Below are positions 32,739 through 40,682 of a DNA stretch of 47,957 bases, one piece after another. The notes beneath the pieces were generated by a model, which was given only the letters and a program-made list of their open reading frames with translations, did no database searches and was not told where the DNA came from. The DNA is from Actinomadura mexicana (lineage in GTDB: Bacteria > Actinomycetota > Actinomycetes > Streptosporangiales > Streptosporangiaceae): contig NZ_FZNP01000030.1 in assembly GCF_900188105.1 (NCBI RefSeq), positions 1 through 47,957 of the forward strand, read 5' to 3'. Position numbers and translations under genes: made by a program. Each line of letters starts with the position of its first letter. Positions within the stretch are counted from its first letter, which is position 1.

Positions 32739-32743
32739 CCGGG

Positions 32744-33772
32744 TCAGCCAGAGTCGGTCTTCCGGCTCTGGATCAGCGCCGCCCCGCAGGAGGCGACGAG
32801 GATCAGGCCGACCGCCGCCAGCCCCAGAAGGCCGGGGGCGGTCTGCGCCACGACCATCCCCAGGAAGGTCCCGAGGAGGGTCCGCAGCGGTAGGAGCATC
32901 ACGGTGGTCGACGTGCGCAGGCCCATGCCGTAGGCCTTCACCATGACGACTCCGCTGAGAAGCGCGAGGAACATTCCGCTGCCCGCGCAGACCAGCAGAT
33001 ACGGCCAGCGGCCACTGGTCATGCCCGTCCAGCCGCCCTCGAGCGCCCACGCGCCCACTCCGAGAACGGCGATGGCGGGAATGCCGGCCAGGGTGTTGAT
33101 CTTGCCGCCGACATTCTTGTCCAACGCGTTCAGTTTCTCGTGGACATAGGCGTAGGTGGCCGCAGTGATGATCATGCATCCCAGGGGCAGCACCCAGTTC
33201 GGAACGGGGTGCCCGAGGACGTGGATCTCAGGGATCGCATCGGTGAAGGTCCCTCCGCCTTCGCCGCCGGTCGTGTCGGTCGCCAGGGCCCAGATGCCGA
33301 GCATGCCCAGGATCGGCCACATGGCGGTCGAGTATCTCCCGTTCCTGGCGTCCTGCACGGCAGTGGAACCGACCATGAAGATGGCGCTGAACAAGAATGA
33401 GAGCGGCTGCAGGAGCTGCAACTGAACCCACCTGAGGCTGTACTGGTAGGTCATGTTGTTCGCCCCCAGGCACAAGCCCATCAGGAGGGCCGGCCCCCAT
33501 AGGGACCAGCGACTTCGCAGCGACGGTCGGAAGAAGAACCAGAAGACCGGCGTTCCGAAGAGCATGGCGACGCAAGCCGCCGTCATCGGGCCCACGTTCC
33601 TGGTCACGCCCAGGAGCACCAGGACGAAGCCGTTGACGACGCCCGCGGTGTTCGCGGCCATGACCATCGTGAGCACTTTTTTGTCCGCGGCGCGGAGATC
33701 GCTTAACAGCGTCCCCCGGTACCTGCGGGCGCCTGCGAGGAACTCTCGCGGGCGCCAACTTTTCCTTTTCAC
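32744..33772 (-). CDS. DMT/EamA-like membrane permease
   Basis: It is 342 aa from GTG at 33772 (AAGGGGGTCCC site), with ten hydrophobic segments. Typical DMT features are the helix NTAGVVNGFVLVLLGVTRNVGPM, ALLMGLCLGANNMTYQYSLRWVQLQLLQPL and a C-terminal helix MLLPLRTLLGTFLGMVV. It may export a small metabolite; the substrate is unknown. Codon GC is lower than in most neighbours, so a transferred origin is possible. It lies 285 bp from the IS1380 remnant. The N-terminal ~40 residues are basic and cytoplasmic. Confidence 0.7.
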   Translation of the reverse strand: MKRKSWRPREFLAGARRYRGTLLSDLRAADKKVLTMVMAANTAGVVNGFVLVLLGVTRNVGPMTAACVAMLFGTPVFWFFFRPSLRSRWSLWGPALLMGLCLGANNMTYQYSLRWVQLQLLQPLSFLFSAIFMVGSTAVQDARNGRYSTAMWPILGMLGIWALATDTTGGEGGGTFTDAIPEIHVLGHPVPNWVLPLGCMIITAATYAYVHEKLNALDKNVGGKINTLAGIPAIAVLGVGAWALEGGWTGMTSGRWPYLLVCAGSGMFLALLSGVVMVKAYGMGLRTSTTVMLLPLRTLLGTFLGMVVAQTAPGLLGLAAVGLILVASCGAALIQSRKTDSG

Positions 33773-34057
33773 GGGACCCCCTTGTTTGTTGGGGCGCACA
33801 AAGGGATCCCGAGAACGTGAGTCCCGGCCCTTGCTGCGCCCGCTTCCGCTGGACGACTGAAGAGCCGGGAGGCTTTTCAGTTATAGGTTGCGCCGCAATC
33901 TTACCAGAACGGCGCCGGGAAATACAGGGTCGGCGATCCATTTCGATCGCTGTTACGGGTATCCGCTATGGATCGCCCGATTGGAGCCTTGGAACAGCGC
34001 GACCGGATATGGCCGCGGCCTCGAATTCCCGTATCCGCCCCCTTTCTCGGAATCTAG
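33773..34057. other. Intergenic region, lower GC, no gene
   Basis: About 285 bp of lower-GC DNA between the permease gene and the transposase remnant. Short open frames in it have no coding bias. A TTATAGGTTGCG stretch might be part of a promoter. The junction with transposase coding sequence is abrupt, at TAG (34055-34057). Confidence 0.4.
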
Positions 34058-34450
34058 GACCGCATCCGCTGCGCCAAGGACATCGGCCTGCGCAACCTGC
34101 CCCTGCACAGCGCCGCGGCCAACCAGGTCTGGCTCGAACTCGTAACGCTCGCCGCGGACCTGACCGCCTGGGCCCAGATGCTCGCCTTCGCTGACCATCC
34201 GGCCCGCCGCTGGGAACCCAAACGCCTGCGACTGCGGATCTTCTCGGCCGCCGGGCGCCTGGTCCGCGGCGGCAGGCGCCTCCGGCTCCGGCTGGCCCGG
34301 CACTGGCCCTGGAGCGGCCTGATCGCCTCGGGGCTAACCCCGGTGTTACCCGGTGCGCCCTCCGTAGGGGGCGCACCGGGCTTGTGTGGGCCCGTAAAGC
34401 GGTACCACCATCCCCCGGCTACCAGGACGCCAGTGACTGCTGAGCCTTGA
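34058..34450 (+). mobile_element. IS1380-family transposase C-terminal remnant
   Basis: From 34058 the frame reads DRIRCAKDIGLRNLPLHSAAANQVWLE, then AFADHPARRWEPKRLRLRIFSAAGRLV and ARHWPWSG. This is the conserved C-terminal third of IS1380-type DDE transposases. An in-frame TAG sits immediately before it and the N-terminal ~300 residues are absent, so the gene is 5'-deleted. The frame ends at 34450. A stable hairpin at 34349-34380 follows the homologous part and may be the transposase terminator or the element end. It is one marker of the decayed island. Confidence 0.75.
34349..34380 (+). terminator. Stable hairpin at end of transposase remnant
   Basis: CCCGGTGCGCCC pairs with GGGCGCACCGGG over 12 bp around an 8-nt loop (TCCGTAGG). 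It lies after the conserved transposase residues and might be a terminator or the subterminal repeat of the IS. Only one copy was noticed. Confidence 0.45.
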
Positions 34451-34920
34451 GGAAAGCCACCGGCGTAGCCAACACCAAGAAAGCTGCAACAACGACAGGA
34501 GAGGCACACCGAGAACCGCATGGGTCCTACATTCGTGACCGGCATGACGACGCCCCACCAGCGGCGCCGCGGGGGGAGAGGCGAAGATGCTCGCCGGCCT
34601 CGACGAGGGAAAACAGTGCCGCACAGCTCGGCGCCGTCGCCGAGGCCCGCGTCAGCGCGAGCTGGTGGGACGAGCCGGTCACTGGCATCGACCCACGAGG
34701 GCCTGGACCCACGAGGGCCTGGACCGTCGAGGTGCTGTGGCGCGCCCGCGACACTGCCCGGCGTGTGTTGACCTACCACAGCCATCCCGCTCCACGCCGC
34801 CCCGTTCCCCCAAAGCTTCGCCGTGGCCTTCATCGAGGCTGTTTGACGTCCGAAAGGAGCACTCCGGACAGGTCGGCTACCGTCCTCGGAGATCGCTGTG
34901 CATCGTTGTCCAAGGGGTGA
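34451..34920. other. Decayed intergenic region with a 16-bp tandem repeat
   Basis: About 470 bp between the transposase remnant and the Crp/Fnr gene. Open frames run in several directions, but none has consistent codon bias or a family match. Two tandem copies of GACCCACGAGGGCCTG lie at 34690-34705 and 34706-34721. It is probably part of the decayed island. Confidence 0.4.
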
Positions 34921-35646
34921 TCAGGTATCAGCCAGGTAGATGCCGGTGTTCTCGCTCCGGGTTTGATCACGGAGTGCCTGAAGGTCGTAGACGATGACTC
35001 GGCGTCGCCCTGTCTCGATCCAACCGTGTCGGCGCAGCGTGCTCAGCGCCTTACTGACCGCTTCTCTGGATGCGCCGACCCAGCCGGCGAGTTCTTCCTG
35101 TGAGAGGTTGAGAGTGATCCGAATACCATCGGACTTCATTGCTGTTGGGTCCTCGTAGGGGGCACCGAAGCGCTCGGCCAACTCGACCAGACGCGCAGCA
35201 ACGCGGCTAGTGGCGTCGAACCTGCCCAGCTCGACTCGTTGGCTGTCGGCCTCTCGCCACAGTCGACAAAGTGTTCGCAGGATCACGACCGATACCCGGC
35301 CATTCGCCTGCAGGAAATCCATGAACGAAGCCCGGCTGAGGATGATCGCCCGGGCTGTCTCGAGCGCGGCCACACTCGCGGAGTGCGGCTTTTCGTCGAT
35401 GGCGGCCACTTCACCGATCAGGGCTCCGGGTCCTCGAACAGCAAGTAGCACCTGGCCGCCCTGCTCGATGAAGGAGTATGCCTTGACTCTGCCTTCGAGT
35501 AGAACGGCAACCGCGGTCGAGGACTCTCCCTCCATGCAGAGCAACTCACCGCGCTCGTACCTACGTTCTCGACCGCGGGCGGTGAGGTCATCGCGTTCCA
35601 CGGTGGTGAGCTCGGCCAGAAAGGAACCTGGTTCGAGCTTGGTCAT
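34921..35646 (-). CDS. Crp/Fnr family transcriptional regulator
   Basis: It is 241 aa. A cyclic-nucleotide-binding fold occupies about residues 10-125, with RRYERGELLCMEGE, VLLEGRVKAYS and GALIGEVAAID. After a linker comes a winged HTH: LNLSQEELAGWVGASREAVSKALSTLRRHGWIE. The typical PRSA phosphate-binding motif of cAMP-binding Crp is not obvious (KPHSAS here). Codon GC is lower than in the host core. The start overlaps the stop of a small membrane-protein gene by 4 nt (ATGA), so the two are co-transcribed. Targets are unknown. Confidence 0.9.
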   Translation of the reverse strand: MTKLEPGSFLAELTTVERDDLTARGRERRYERGELLCMEGESSTAVAVLLEGRVKAYSFIEQGGQVLLAVRGPGALIGEVAAIDEKPHSASVAALETARAIILSRASFMDFLQANGRVSVVILRTLCRLWREADSQRVELGRFDATSRVAARLVELAERFGAPYEDPTAMKSDGIRITLNLSQEELAGWVGASREAVSKALSTLRRHGWIETGRRRVIVYDLQALRDQTRSENTGIYLADT

Positions 35647-35966
35647 GGCGCCTGTTCCGGCAAGGGATGACCAGCTATGACGTCATCGTCTCCATGCGGG
35701 GGCGTGATCATGCTCCCAGGGGCGCCGAGACAGCTTGAGCGTCGGCAGTGGCGCCGCTGATCACGCCGATTGCGCCGATCGATCTTGCTGGCCAGCCGTT
35801 TGGCGCGCATATCAGTCCAAAAGCTTAGCCGGTCCTTAGAATTTTGCGGCATTACCGCCTTCGCGAACCGGCTACAGGCGACCACGAACATGGTGAGTCC
35901 GCCGATCACCGTGCTCAGTGCGATGAGCCAGTTGGGGACGCCGTCGGGCAGAAGAGACCCGAACAC
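35643..35966 (-). CDS. Small membrane protein, co-transcribed with Crp/Fnr gene
   Basis: This 107-aa protein has one clear hydrophobic segment (WLIALSTVIGGLTMFVVA, about residues 13-30) and a long basic soluble tail rich in R and K (KRLASKIDRRNRRDQRR). The start at 35966 is GTG with no strong ribosome site. The stop overlaps the crp start in ATGA, which argues for a real gene in an operon. I do not recognise a family. It may couple a membrane event to the regulator, an inference from position. Confidence 0.5.
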   Translation of the reverse strand: MFGSLLPDGVPNWLIALSTVIGGLTMFVVACSRFAKAVMPQNSKDRLSFWTDMRAKRLASKIDRRNRRDQRRHCRRSSCLGAPGSMITPPHGDDDVIAGHPLPEQAP

Positions 35967-36399
35967 CGCCGGGTCACCACAAGGGACCGGGCGAGAAGCC
36001 GGCTACCCAACGCGCAGTGAACAGTACATTTGGCGACATAGGGCCTCCTCGCGATCAACCCAGCCTGAAAAGCCCAGCAGTGCATGAGGAATCGCGACCC
36101 AGATGAAGCACAGTGGAAGCGGACCGCATCAGCCTCCGACGACCGGACGAACGGTCCGACTGTAAGGCAACGTACGATGGAGTGGGAAGACCCAAATGAA
36201 GGCACAAAAAGGTAGGGCCTTCAGGCTTCCACCTCTGAAGATCCCTACCTTGTGCGGCAGTGTCCAGGCTGGGTTGGCGCGAACAAGCTGCTGACCTGCA
36301 GCATCCAGCACCAGACGGCCTCTGTCTGTGAAGAAATACCAGAACGGCTCCAGCAAGCACCATGCGCAGCGCCATCGTCCAGACAAGAATGAACTGTAC
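35967..36399. other. Island region with only weak open frames
   Basis: This 433-bp part of the island lies between two minus-strand genes. A minus frame from 36416 to 36129 (95 aa, W/F-rich) overlaps the DUF2637 stop and could be a short gene, but it has no ribosome site, codon bias or family. GC is about 57-60 per cent by eye, below the host. No RNA gene is seen. Confidence 0.35.
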
Positions 36400-37029
36400 C
36401 TACGGCCAAGCGGCAAGCCTCAGGCTGAACTCGGCTCCTCGCTTGCGACGCTGATCTGCTTGATCTTGTGCCGATCGATGCCGTGCTTGCCGGCCGAGGT
36501 ATCGCTGCGGCAGTGCCCACCCCGGCCCATTCAGGCTCGCCAGGTACTCGGCCAGCATGGTTTGCGCCGGCGTCTGCTCCACTTCGGTGCAGATCGGCTC
36601 GGCCCGTTCCGTTCCGGTACGTACGCCTTCCGCGGATGCTGGAGACGAGGGTGCATGGCGGGTGAGGGTCATCAGCAACTCGAACGAGCCGACCAACGCC
36701 AGGGCGGGCCAGGCGCTGACCAGCGCGCCGATGGGCCCGTGTTCAGCGCCGTGCGCCACGTTGGCGCCCACCGTGGCGCAGATCCCCGCAGCCAGGCTCC
36801 ACACGGCCAGCGCCGGTACGGGCCGGTCGCGACGGGTGGCGTCCAGGATCACCATGGATGCCGCCCAGATGAGCCCGTCCACGGTGAAGGGGACCAGCTG
36901 AGCCGTCGCACCGGTCTCGCCGTGGGAGCGGACCAGGTCGAGCATGTGCGCGTAGGAGATGAGCGCGGCGACGACGGCGACCGCCACCACTGCCAGCGCC
37001 GTGGTCGCCTTGATCAGTCGATCGGTCAC
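36400..37029 (-). CDS. DUF2637 domain (SpdB-like) membrane protein
   Basis: It is 209 aa from a GTG at 37029 reading VTDRLIKATTALAVVAVAVV. Four hydrophobic segments include LVPFTVDGLIWAASMVILDATRR, VWSLAAGICATVGANVAHGAEHGPIGALVSAWPAL and ALVGSFELLM. The basic/hydrophilic tail ends in a short helix. The family is typical of conjugative plasmids and ICEs of actinomycetes, near spread/transfer (Spd) genes. The region upstream of its start is the inside of the recombinase pseudogene, so no ribosome site remains: the gene starts at a recombination junction and is probably not expressed normally. Confidence 0.75.
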   Translation of the reverse strand: MTDRLIKATTALAVVAVAVVAALISYAHMLDLVRSHGETGATAQLVPFTVDGLIWAASMVILDATRRDRPVPALAVWSLAAGICATVGANVAHGAEHGPIGALVSAWPALALVGSFELLMTLTRHAPSSPASAEGVRTGTERAEPICTEVEQTPAQTMLAEYLASLNGPGWALPQRYLGRQARHRSAQDQADQRRKRGAEFSLRLAAWP

Positions 37030-38454
37030 CCAGATCGAGAACACCCTGGAGAAGCTCGGCATCCCGCTGTGGGCGTCCGACGAACCGATCAACCTCAACG
37101 GGAAACGCTCCTCCCAGGTCCTCACACGGCGGGTGAAGCAGGGGGTGGCCGAGTGGTACGTCCTGGAGATGCTGGAGAAGTCCTGGGGTGGGTTCGAGAT
37201 CCACACCGAGCAGGGCTTCAAGGCGGGCGGCCTCCGTACGGTTACCTGGCCCAGAAGGTCCCTCATCCGGTCGCCGCCCGCCGCGAACAGGGCGCGACCA
37301 AGCACGTCCTGATCCCCGATCCAGTGCGCGGGCCGGTCGTCCAGACGATCTTCGAGATCCGCATCGCCGAACGCCTCGGTTGTGAGGCGATCGCCGACCG
37401 GTTGAACGTCGATCTGGAGCGGTACCCGGCGCCTGTCGCCACGGCGAAGACCCGCACCGTGGGCAGATGGACCTACTCCTCAGTTCGAGACGTCCTGTCC
37501 AATCCCAAGTACACCGGCTACATGGTGTGGAACCGAAAGGCGACCTCCTCGACGGGGGGAAGGCACAACCCGCCCGAGGCGTGGGTGTGGTCCAGCGAAC
37601 CCACCCACCCGAATCTCGTCAGCGTCAAGACCTTCGTCGAAGCACAGCAAGTCGCACTGGTCCGGAGACGGTCTCGCAGCCGCCCGGCCGAACCGATGCC
37701 GAAGACACCGAACACCCGTGCGTCCTGCGGTCCTACATCACCTGTGCCGACTGCGAACGCCGGATGTTCGGCAAGAACGATCGGGGGCGGCTGTACTACG
37801 TCTGCAGCCCGAAACGCTCTCACCTGCCTGAAGGGCATCCCGCGGTCGTGCGGATCCGTGAAGAGCCTCTCATCGCGGGGCTGAACGACTTCTTCAATCG
37901 GGAGATCTTCGGTGCCCATCGCCGGGAGCGTCTTGAGACGCTGCTCGTCCGGCTGGACGATCGACACCTCCGTGAACACGAAGCGCATGTCGCAGCCCTG
38001 GAAACCAAGATCGCGGACCTCGGCCGTCGCCGGGCGCGGGTGCTGGATCCGCTCGAACAACTGGATGATCCCAGCCAGGCGTTCGCCCAGAACATCAACG
38101 AACGCGCCGCTCAGATCGCCGCCGACCTGGAAGCCGCACAAGCCAAGCTACGAGAAGTCCGGAGTACGGCGCCCCCGCGCCCCTACCCTGAACTGCTGGA
38201 TCTGCTCCCGGCCGGAGCGATCGATCTGGGGCGGGTTCCGTTGCCGGTGCTGCGGCGGCTGCTGGACGTGTTCCGGCTGTGGATGCGCTACGACCGGAAG
38301 ACCGGCCTCATGGACTGCGAAGTCACGATCACGTCCGAGATCGTCGGCACCCAGCACGACGCGGCGGCTGCGGCGATCGGGACCTCCGAAACGGGATCGC
38401 GCGCCGGTCTACGGCGTACCCCCTACCGGATTCGAACCGGCGCTACCGCCTTGA
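37030..38454 (+). pseudogene. Large serine recombinase, 5'-truncated and frameshifted
   Basis: The recombinase and zinc-ribbon parts are recognisable in three frames. QIENTLEKLGIPLWASDEPI to GFKAGG (to about 37230) is in frame 2. PPYGYLAQKVPHPVAARREQG and IFEIRIAERLGCEAIADRLNVDLERYP to RPAEP (to about 37695) are in frame 1. TDAEDTEHPCVLRSYITCADCERRMFG onward, including a coiled-coil ending MDCEVTITSEIV, is in frame 3. The N-terminal catalytic Ser domain is missing. The last codons run into the tRNA-Glu antisense; one frame ends VPPTGFEPALPP followed by TGA at 38452-38454. It is an inactive integrase at the end of the island. Confidence 0.85.
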
Positions 38455-38489
38455 AAGGGCGGCGTCCTAGGCCGCTAGACGAAGGGGGC
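38417..38489 (-). tRNA. tRNA-Glu (anticodon TTC)
   Basis: It reads 5'-GCCCCCTTCGTCTAGCGGCC on the minus strand. Acceptor stem GCCCCCT pairs with AGGGGGT (G-U at the first pair), discriminator A. D-arm GTCT, anticodon stem CCGCC/GGCGG with loop CTTTCAA (anticodon at 38453-38455), T-arm CCGG-TTCGAAT-CCGG. CCA is not encoded. The gene abuts the recombinase pseudogene and is the likely integration target of the island. Confidence 0.95.
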
Positions 38490-38560
38490 CCGTTGTGGCG
38501 GAGATGGGCGCCACTCGACTCGCCAAGTCTAGAGGACGCGGCGGGGCGGCGCGCAAACGG

Positions 38561-40213
38561 TTACCTCGGGGAGGGGGAGCGGGACGGGGTGGCGGTGGAG
38601 GACGGGGTGGGGGACGGGGTGCGGGACGGCCAGTCGGACGGGAACTCCGAGGGGAACGGGGACGTCGGGGACGCGGGTGGGGACGCGGCCGGCGGCTGGA
38701 GCCTGAGGGTGCGGTCCGGGGCGGGTTCGAGGTGGCGCTCGATCTGGGCGGAGGTGAGGCCGAGGCCGCCGAGGCGGAGGTCGTCCCAGCCCTGGAGGCG
38801 GTGGCTGGCGCGGCTGAAGTAGAGGACGGACAGCTCGATGGGGGTGGGCTCCTCGTGTTCGAGGCCGCGGAGGCCGGCGCCGCCGGTGGAGCCCTGGACG
38901 AAGAGGCGGGTGCCGGTGGGCAGGAGCTTGGTCGAGCGGGCGTGGGCGTGGCCCGCGAGGACCATGGGGGCGACGCCGGAGAAGCCCTCGCCCTCGGTGG
39001 GGTCGTGGGTGACGACGAGGTCGGGGAGTCTGCCCGCCTTGCGGAGTCCGTCGGCGTGCCGGAGGCCCTCGGCGCGGAGCTGGTCGCCGCCGACGTAGTC
39101 GTCGCGGGTGCTCTTGTCGGGGGTGAAGCGGGGGTCGCCGAGCCCGTAGATGCGCAGGCCCGCGACCTCGCGGGTCGCGCCGTCCAGGACGATGGCGTTC
39201 TTCTCCCGCTCGACGGCCTTCTGGGTCGCCCTGGAATCGTGGTTGCCGCGGACGTAGACGTAGGGGACCTTCAGGGCGGAGATCTCGTCGGCGAACTTGT
39301 CCTCGGGCTTGCTGCCGTGGTCCATCAGGTCGCCGCTGTCGACGATGACGTCGACCTTGAACTGGGTGCTGACGGACTTGATCACGTTCCAGGCGGCGGG
39401 GTTGAGGTGGATGTCGGAGACGTGCAGGACGCGGATGGTGGAGGGGTCGGGCTCGTAGGTGGGCAGGGTGGAGGTGGTGGCGTACAGCTCGGAGATGTTG
39501 CCGACGAGGCGGGCGAGCTGGGCGCGGTAGGCGGAGAAGCGCTCGACGATGCTGCGGGCGTCGCCGACGACCTGGGGGGCGTTGGCGAGCAGGCCGGTGT
39601 AGCGGGGCTCGGCGATGGACTGGGGGTTGAACGTCCCCCACGTGATGAGGGTGACGGCGACGAGGCCGCCGGCGGCGGAGCCCAGGCCGAGCAGGGCGCG
39701 CCGCCAGGAGCGGAAGAGGGCGAGGGACGCGACGAAGCTCGTGGCCAGGCCGATGAGGACGGCGCGCAGGAGGAGCTCGGCGAGGCCGTGCCGGAGCTGG
39801 CCGGCGATCTGGTCGGTGAGGCGGTCGAGTTCGGTCTCGTCCTCGATCAGCTTCTTGGCCTGGTCGGGGCGCAGGTCGGTGAGGCGGGCCTCCAGGGAGA
39901 CGGGTCCCCCGTGGGTGTCGAGCCGGAGGGAGCCGAGCGGGGGCAGCTTTAGCGTCGTCCCCCCGTGGAGGGACGGGTGCAGGGTGAGCTGGACGTCGGC
40001 GGGCCCGACGGGGGTGACGTAGCTGCCGCCGGCGAGGAGGCCGAGGTAGCCGCCGGCGAGGCCGACGATGACGACGAGGGAGAACCGCGTCCAGCGGCTG
40101 GTGAGGACGGGCCGGGCGCGGCGGGTGACGGGCGAGCAGGCGGCGCGGGCGCGCGCGGCCTGTGCGCGCGCGGCGGCGAGAGCCTGGGTCGACGCGGCGC
40201 GGACCTTGGGCAC
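38561..40213 (-). CDS. Metallophosphoesterase, membrane-anchored
   Basis: It is 550 aa from GTG at 40213 (GAAGGGG site). The N-terminal basic part is followed by hydrophobic segments near residues 42-65 and 145-205. The calcineurin-like phosphoesterase domain has DIHLN, GDLMD, GNHDS, THDP and GHAHA. The C-terminal ~50 residues are a low-complexity Pro/Ser/Thr tail (SPTSPFPSEFPSD-type). The catalytic domain is after the helices, so it is probably outside or on the membrane face, and the substrate is unknown. It is divergent from the zincin gene, only 23 bp between starts. Confidence 0.88.
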   Translation of the reverse strand: MPKVRAASTQALAAARAQAARARAACSPVTRRARPVLTSRWTRFSLVVIVGLAGGYLGLLAGGSYVTPVGPADVQLTLHPSLHGGTTLKLPPLGSLRLDTHGGPVSLEARLTDLRPDQAKKLIEDETELDRLTDQIAGQLRHGLAELLLRAVLIGLATSFVASLALFRSWRRALLGLGSAAGGLVAVTLITWGTFNPQSIAEPRYTGLLANAPQVVGDARSIVERFSAYRAQLARLVGNISELYATTSTLPTYEPDPSTIRVLHVSDIHLNPAAWNVIKSVSTQFKVDVIVDSGDLMDHGSKPEDKFADEISALKVPYVYVRGNHDSRATQKAVEREKNAIVLDGATREVAGLRIYGLGDPRFTPDKSTRDDYVGGDQLRAEGLRHADGLRKAGRLPDLVVTHDPTEGEGFSGVAPMVLAGHAHARSTKLLPTGTRLFVQGSTGGAGLRGLEHEEPTPIELSVLYFSRASHRLQGWDDLRLGGLGLTSAQIERHLEPAPDRTLRLQPPAASPPASPTSPFPSEFPSDWPSRTPSPTPSSTATPSRSPSPR

Positions 40214-40236
40214 GTGTTCCCCTTCTGTCGAGCAGA

Positions 40237-40587
40237 ATGATCGGTGTGATGGAGTTGTCGCGAGAGGCGTTCGAGGACCTCGTGGCGGAGGCTCTCGACA
40301 GTGTGCCGCCCGAGCTGATCGCCCACATGCGCAATGTCGTCATCGTCGTGGAGGACGATGCGCCGGAGCGCGGCCTTCTCGGCCTGTACCAGGGCATCCC
40401 CCTCACCGAGCGGGGCGACTGGTACGGGGCCGTCCTGCCCGATCACATTTCGATCTACCGCCACGAGATCCTCCGGATCTGCGACACCGCGGAGGACGTG
40501 GTGGAAGAAGTCCGGATAACAGTCGTACACGAGATCGCGCACCACTTCGGGATCGACGACGAGCGGCTGCACGAACTCGGATATTGA
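40237..40587 (+). CDS. Metallopeptidase family protein (zincin, MtfA-like small group)
   Basis: It is 116 aa from the ATG at 40237, which has GAGC(A)GA before it; the internal ATG at 40249 lacks a site. The conserved VVHEIAHHFGIDDERLHELG near the C-terminus is the HExxH zinc motif of the actinobacterial PF06262-like metallopeptidase family. ELIAHMRNVVIVVEDDAPE is the typical N-terminal part. The family is widespread and conserved, with unknown substrates. Ninety-five bp separate it from the MFS gene. Confidence 0.88.
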   Translation: MIGVMELSREAFEDLVAEALDSVPPELIAHMRNVVIVVEDDAPERGLLGLYQGIPLTERGDWYGAVLPDHISIYRHEILRICDTAEDVVEEVRITVVHEIAHHFGIDDERLHELGY

Positions 40588-40682
40588 TCCGGGAAATGCG
40601 CACTGTAGGTCACGCGACTGCCACGCAGCGTGAGTTAATAGGGGAGGGCGCCCGGCACCGGGCGGGCTGAACTGGAGCGTGC

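Larger units (their letters stand above)
34058..38489. mobile_element. Decayed integrative element next to tRNA-Glu
   Basis: Between an IS1380 tail and tRNA-Glu lie a recombinase pseudogene, a DUF2637 transfer-type gene, a regulator with a small membrane protein and non-coding remnants, all of lower GC than the flanks. This is a typical remnant of an integrative element that entered at the tRNA. The distal copy of the tRNA 3' end (second att site) was not found by eye, so the left boundary is uncertain and could lie as far as 33.8 kb. Confidence 0.6.

Noticed and set aside
33773..38416. Second copy of the tRNA-Glu 3' end as distal att site
   Set aside because: I searched by eye for TTCGAACCGG-type repeats and found none outside the tRNA, so the island's left boundary stays undefined.
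38495..39952. Plus-strand open frame opposite the metallophosphoesterase gene
   Set aside because: Shadow of the minus-strand gene; G/A/E/V-rich without family.
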